Below are positions 5,821-7,126 of a stretch of DNA of 7,126 nucleotides, piece after piece (the stretch's first letter is position 1; each line of letters starts with the position of its first letter). The DNA comes from Dysgonamonadaceae bacterium (GTDB lineage: Bacteria > Bacteroidota > Bacteroidia > Bacteroidales > Azobacteroidaceae). The notes beneath the pieces are model-generated. The model did no database searches. It had not been told where the DNA came from and saw only the letters and a program-made list of their open reading frames with translations. The DNA is taken from positions 1 through 7,126 of the forward strand of contig JAITTA010000300.1 in NCBI GenBank assembly GCA_031287395.1. The letters run 5' to 3'. Both the position numbers and the translations under genes were made by a program.

Positions 5821-7126
5821 ATGACTGCATCCAATAAAGTGATATATAATACGGGGATCCTATATCTCAGAATGGTGTTGACAGCCGGAATAAGCCTGTA
5901 TACCACAAGAGTATTACTCGAACAATTAGGTGTTTCGGATTATGGTATTTATAACCTGGTTTCGGGAGTGGTGGCTATGTTATCGTTTCTGAACACGGCA
6001 ATGACGACTTCTACCCAACGTTATTTGTCATTTTCTCAGGGAAAAGGAGATGTTGAAATGCAAAAGAATGTATTCAGTGAAAGTTTGCGGTTACATTTTT
6101 TTGTCGGAATAGTAATTGTTATATTTCTGGAGATTGCCGGATTATTTTTGTTCGGAGGCTTCCTGAATATCCCGGAAGAACGGATGCTTACTGCTAAAGC
6201 CATTTACCATTTTCTTGCGGTATCGGTGTTTTTTACGGTGTTGGCTGTTCCTTATACGGCAGCTCTGACTGCACGGGAAAATATGTTGTGGATAGCAATC
6301 GTCAATACCGCGGAAACATTATTGAGATTGGTAGCAACCTTACTGCTTTTTATTGCAACGGGAGATAAATTGATTTATTTTGGATTATACTCCGCTTTGA
6401 TTACCGTAGTCTCATTTGTTTTATATGTTGTCTATTGTACAAAGAAATACCGGGAATGTCATTTCGATAACCGGAGTAGAAAAAAAGATTTGTTGAAAGA
6501 ACTCAGCTCTTTCGCAGGATGGAATATATTCGGGGCTCTCTGTGGTACTGCCCGGATGCAGGGCCTGGCCGTCATTCTGAATTTATTCTTCGGAACGGTC
6601 ATTAATGCAGCTTATGGTGTGGCCAACCAACTTTCGCTTCAATTAAACTTTTTCTCGGCGACTTTACTCCGTACGATCAATCCACAGATCATGAAGAGTG
6701 AGGGTGCTAATAATCGTCAACGGATGTTGCGATTATCAATGATAGCCGGGAAATTTTCATTTTTTCTGTTGGCTGTATTTGCCATTCCCTGTATCTTTGA
6801 AATGCCCCGGTTATTGATATTCTGGCTGAAAGAAGTCCCCGAATATACTGCTGTCTTTTGTTCGTTGATACTGGTTACTATCCTCATCAATCAATTGACA
6901 GTGGGACTGCAGTCTTCTTTTCAGGCTATAGGGAAAATAAAGGTATACCAGTTGTTGGTTGGTACTCTTTTATTACTGAACCTCCCTATCGCTTATTTTT
7001 TATTGAAAGCGGGAAATCCTCCGTACATTGTGTTGGTCAGTTACTTGTTGATTGAGTCTTCTGCTTGTGTGATGAGGTTGTTATTGGCAAAGAAAATGGC
7101 AGGACTTTCAATCCGGGAATATTTTG
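5821..7126 (+). CDS. Wzx-like polysaccharide repeat-unit flippase (incomplete, cut by window end)
   Basis: An uninterrupted frame of 435 codons plus one base runs off the right edge. I translated it in full and found no stop. It is almost wholly hydrophobic, with about a dozen membrane segments and short charged loops, as in the MOP/MATE superfamily. The N-terminus (LYLRMVLTAGISLYTTRVLL, 14-33) and SDYGIYNLVSGVVAMLSFLN (39-58) match the lipopolysaccharide-biosynthesis flippase branch common in Bacteroidetes, as do STQRYLSF (64-71), SFAGWNIFG (230-238), INAAYGVANQ (261-270) and NPQI (287-290). Such proteins are usually about 480-515 residues, so perhaps 45-80 are missing. It would flip undecaprenyl-linked repeat units to the periplasm. 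ATG 5821 is chosen because it lies 23 bp after the previous stop and just before the conserved start. The gene is on the operon strand. Confidence 0.9.
   Translation, partial: MTASNKVIYNTGILYLRMVLTAGISLYTTRVLLEQLGVSDYGIYNLVSGVVAMLSFLNTAMTTSTQRYLSFSQGKGDVEMQKNVFSESLRLHFFVGIVIVIFLEIAGLFLFGGFLNIPEERMLTAKAIYHFLAVSVFFTVLAVPYTAALTARENMLWIAIVNTAETLLRLVATLLLFIATGDKLIYFGLYSALITVVSFVLYVVYCTKKYRECHFDNRSRKKDLLKELSSFAGWNIFGALCGTARMQGLAVILNLFFGTVINAAYGVANQLSLQLNFFSATLLRTINPQIMKSEGANNRQRMLRLSMIAGKFSFFLLAVFAIPCIFEMPRLLIFWLKEVPEYTAVFCSLILVTILINQLTVGLQSSFQAIGKIKVYQLLVGTLLLLNLPIAYFLLKAGNPPYIVLVSYLLIESSACVMRLLLAKKMAGLSIREYF

Noticed and set aside
6858..7055. A 65-codon forward frame near the right edge
   Set aside because: It is out of frame inside the continuous flippase reading frame, which shows family motifs throughout.

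Overview
This window reads as the first part of a Bacteroidales-type exopolysaccharide or capsule operon (Wzx/Wzy type), on the + strand only. The lineage call rests on several points. The first protein is a short outer-membrane export lipoprotein with one SLBB domain. The chain-length kinase is a single fused polypeptide with the Walker A' form that I recall from Bacteroidetes homologues. DNA is AT-rich with A-rich start contexts and no strong Shine-Dalgarno sites. The flippase belongs to a branch I know mainly from Bacteroidetes. Genus and species cannot be fixed from the sequence.

Layout: 1-288 is a non-coding AT-rich leader. It holds a possible weak terminator (52-76), a 9-bp perfect hairpin (122-148), a terminator-like hairpin with a T-tract (152-178), and an exact 11-bp tandem duplication (270-291) that places a start-stop ATG-TAA directly before the first gene's start. 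Four complete genes and one incomplete gene follow: a Wza-like polysaccharide export (OPX) lipoprotein (289-1107), a Wzz/Wzc-like chain-length tyrosine kinase (1123-3603), a family 2 glycosyltransferase (3675-4439), a large polyprenyl-phosphate sugar-1-phosphate transferase (4436-5797), and a Wzx-like flippase running off the right edge (5821-7126). Gaps are 15, 71, -4 and 23 bp, as in one transcription unit.

Working together: the sugar-1-phosphate transferase would load the first sugar phosphate onto undecaprenyl phosphate at the inner membrane. The family 2 transferase, and probably others beyond the window, would extend the repeat unit. The flippase would move it to the periplasm. The kinase would control polymer length and couple to the export protein, which would pass the polymer through the outer membrane. 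A Wzy polymerase, a Wzb-like phosphatase and further transferases are not seen and would be expected downstream or elsewhere.

The gene content is ordinary for such loci, and I see no convincing new multi-gene system. The parts worth a second look are the leader, with alternative RNA folds and a start-stop at the duplicated start site; a duplicated segment in the kinase periplasmic domain; a 12-bp tandem repeat encoding part of its tyrosine tail; and a 20-codon ORF in the 71-bp gap.
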